From Belliella buryatensis (GTDB taxonomy: Bacteria > Bacteroidota > Bacteroidia > Cytophagales > Cyclobacteriaceae), in NCBI RefSeq assembly GCF_900188245.1, contig NZ_FZOK01000011.1:1-64000 (forward strand): DNA of 64,000 nt. The letters are read 5' to 3'. Below are positions 63,715-64,000 of the stretch, piece by piece. A program made the translations under genes and the position numbers. Position 1 is the first letter of the stretch; each line of letters begins with the position of its first letter. Under the pieces are notes generated by a model. It made no database searches and had not been told where the DNA came from. It saw only the letters and a program-made list of their open reading frames with translations.

Positions 63715-64000
63715 ATGAAGCTATCCCTCTATCTAGGCACCTACAAGCGTGTAAAAGTATTTATCCACTGGACTTTTTCTTTGCTTTTACTCTGGATTAT
63801 TATTTCAAATCTAAGGAACAACACTCCTGTAGAAGATATTTTATGGACTATTTTATTTGTATTCGGTCTTTTCTTCTGTGTGATTCTCCATGAATTTGGA
63901 CATGCACTTGCTGCCCAGAAATATGGCATAGACACAAGGGACATCACCTTACTCCCTATCGGAGGCCTTGCGAGGCTCGAAAAAATCCCTGAAGAGCCAA
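63715..64000 (+). CDS. M50 site-2 protease family protein, partial at right edge
   Basis: The ATG at 63715 opens a frame that runs off the window after 95 codons, reading MKLSLYLGTYKRVKVFIHWT and on. It has two early hydrophobic helices and the zinc motif HEFGHALAAQKYGI (about 63-76), followed by LLPIGGLARLEKIP. The HExxH motif at the membrane and the short N-terminus match the SpoIVFB-like branch of site-2 proteases, which cut transmembrane substrates such as anti-sigma factors or precursor proteins. The fraction present is only the N-terminal part; the second zinc motif and any CBS domain lie outside. Confidence 0.85.
   Translation, partial: MKLSLYLGTYKRVKVFIHWTFSLLLLWIIISNLRNNTPVEDILWTILFVFGLFFCVILHEFGHALAAQKYGIDTRDITLLPIGGLARLEKIPEEP

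Noticed and set aside
1-64000. Prophage, insertion sequence or integrative element
   Set aside because: No transposase, integrase, phage structural gene, tRNA target or flanking direct repeat was found. The Xre/RES pair alone does not establish one.

Overview
The window looks like a chromosomal segment of a Bacteroidota bacterium, most likely Cytophagales and close to Cyclobacteriaceae such as Algoriphagus or Belliella. The placement is inferred from gene content: a DUF4221-like lipoprotein, a SprB/CHU_C-type adhesin, a CarboxypepD-type TonB receptor, split MetH, fused IcmF, many SPII lipoproteins, and AT-rich DNA with few Shine-Dalgarno sequences. The genes are mostly housekeeping and metabolic. 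I see no phage, insertion sequence, CRISPR array or tRNA.

Layout. 1-3290 (-) is the N-terminal part of a giant repeat adhesin that runs off the left edge. 3.3-8.6 kb (-) holds an AT-rich gap, a DUF4221-like lipoprotein, a DUF3109 protein and a TonB-dependent receptor with paired Fur-like sites. 8892-9290 (+) is RNase P RNA, followed by an NtrC-like regulator without a helix-turn-helix, a hidden 39-residue lipoprotein, a LuxE-like protein and two envelope proteins. 13.4-21 kb (+) runs acetolactate synthase, aldehyde dehydrogenase, a GNAT protein, an MFS transporter, a YdeI-like protein, an MBL hydrolase and a DEAD-box helicase. 21-28 kb holds a SoxB-like phosphoesterase (-), a SulP/carbonic anhydrase pair (+), a Crp/Fnr regulator (-), an SDR (-) and a universal stress protein (+). 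28-36.9 kb (-) carries a Na/Pi transporter, a palindromic repeat cluster, a PepSY protein, HMG-CoA lyase, metF and a split metH behind a SAM-I riboswitch. 36.9-47.8 kb has an outer-membrane protein, a 1438-residue soluble hybrid kinase and two S9 peptidases. 48-55.3 kb (+) has fmt, an Xre/RES toxin-antitoxin pair, a DUF4412 protein, folA, an SDR, cinA and a 2-oxoacid dehydrogenase E2. 55.3-63.4 kb (-) has a membrane hybrid kinase coupled to a Cache-like lipoprotein, a small unknown, an OsmC protein and IcmF. A site-2 protease (+) starts at 63715 and leaves the window.

How it fits together. HMG-CoA lyase, the E2 subunit and IcmF suggest branched-chain amino acid and acyl-CoA catabolism. MetF and split MetH form a methionine module with a SAM-sensing leader. 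SulP with beta-carbonic anhydrase looks like a bicarbonate-uptake pair. The most interesting inference is a small FNR-type regulon. The Crp/Fnr protein has an FNR-like E-x-x-S-R recognition helix, and TGAY-N4-GTCA dyads lie before its own gene, uspA and the site-2 protease. In the last two, the dyad sits the same distance from a TTTG promoter element. A second candidate for novelty is the two-piece sensor made of a Cache-like lipoprotein and a hybrid kinase. All assignments come from reading the sequence alone; no database search was run.
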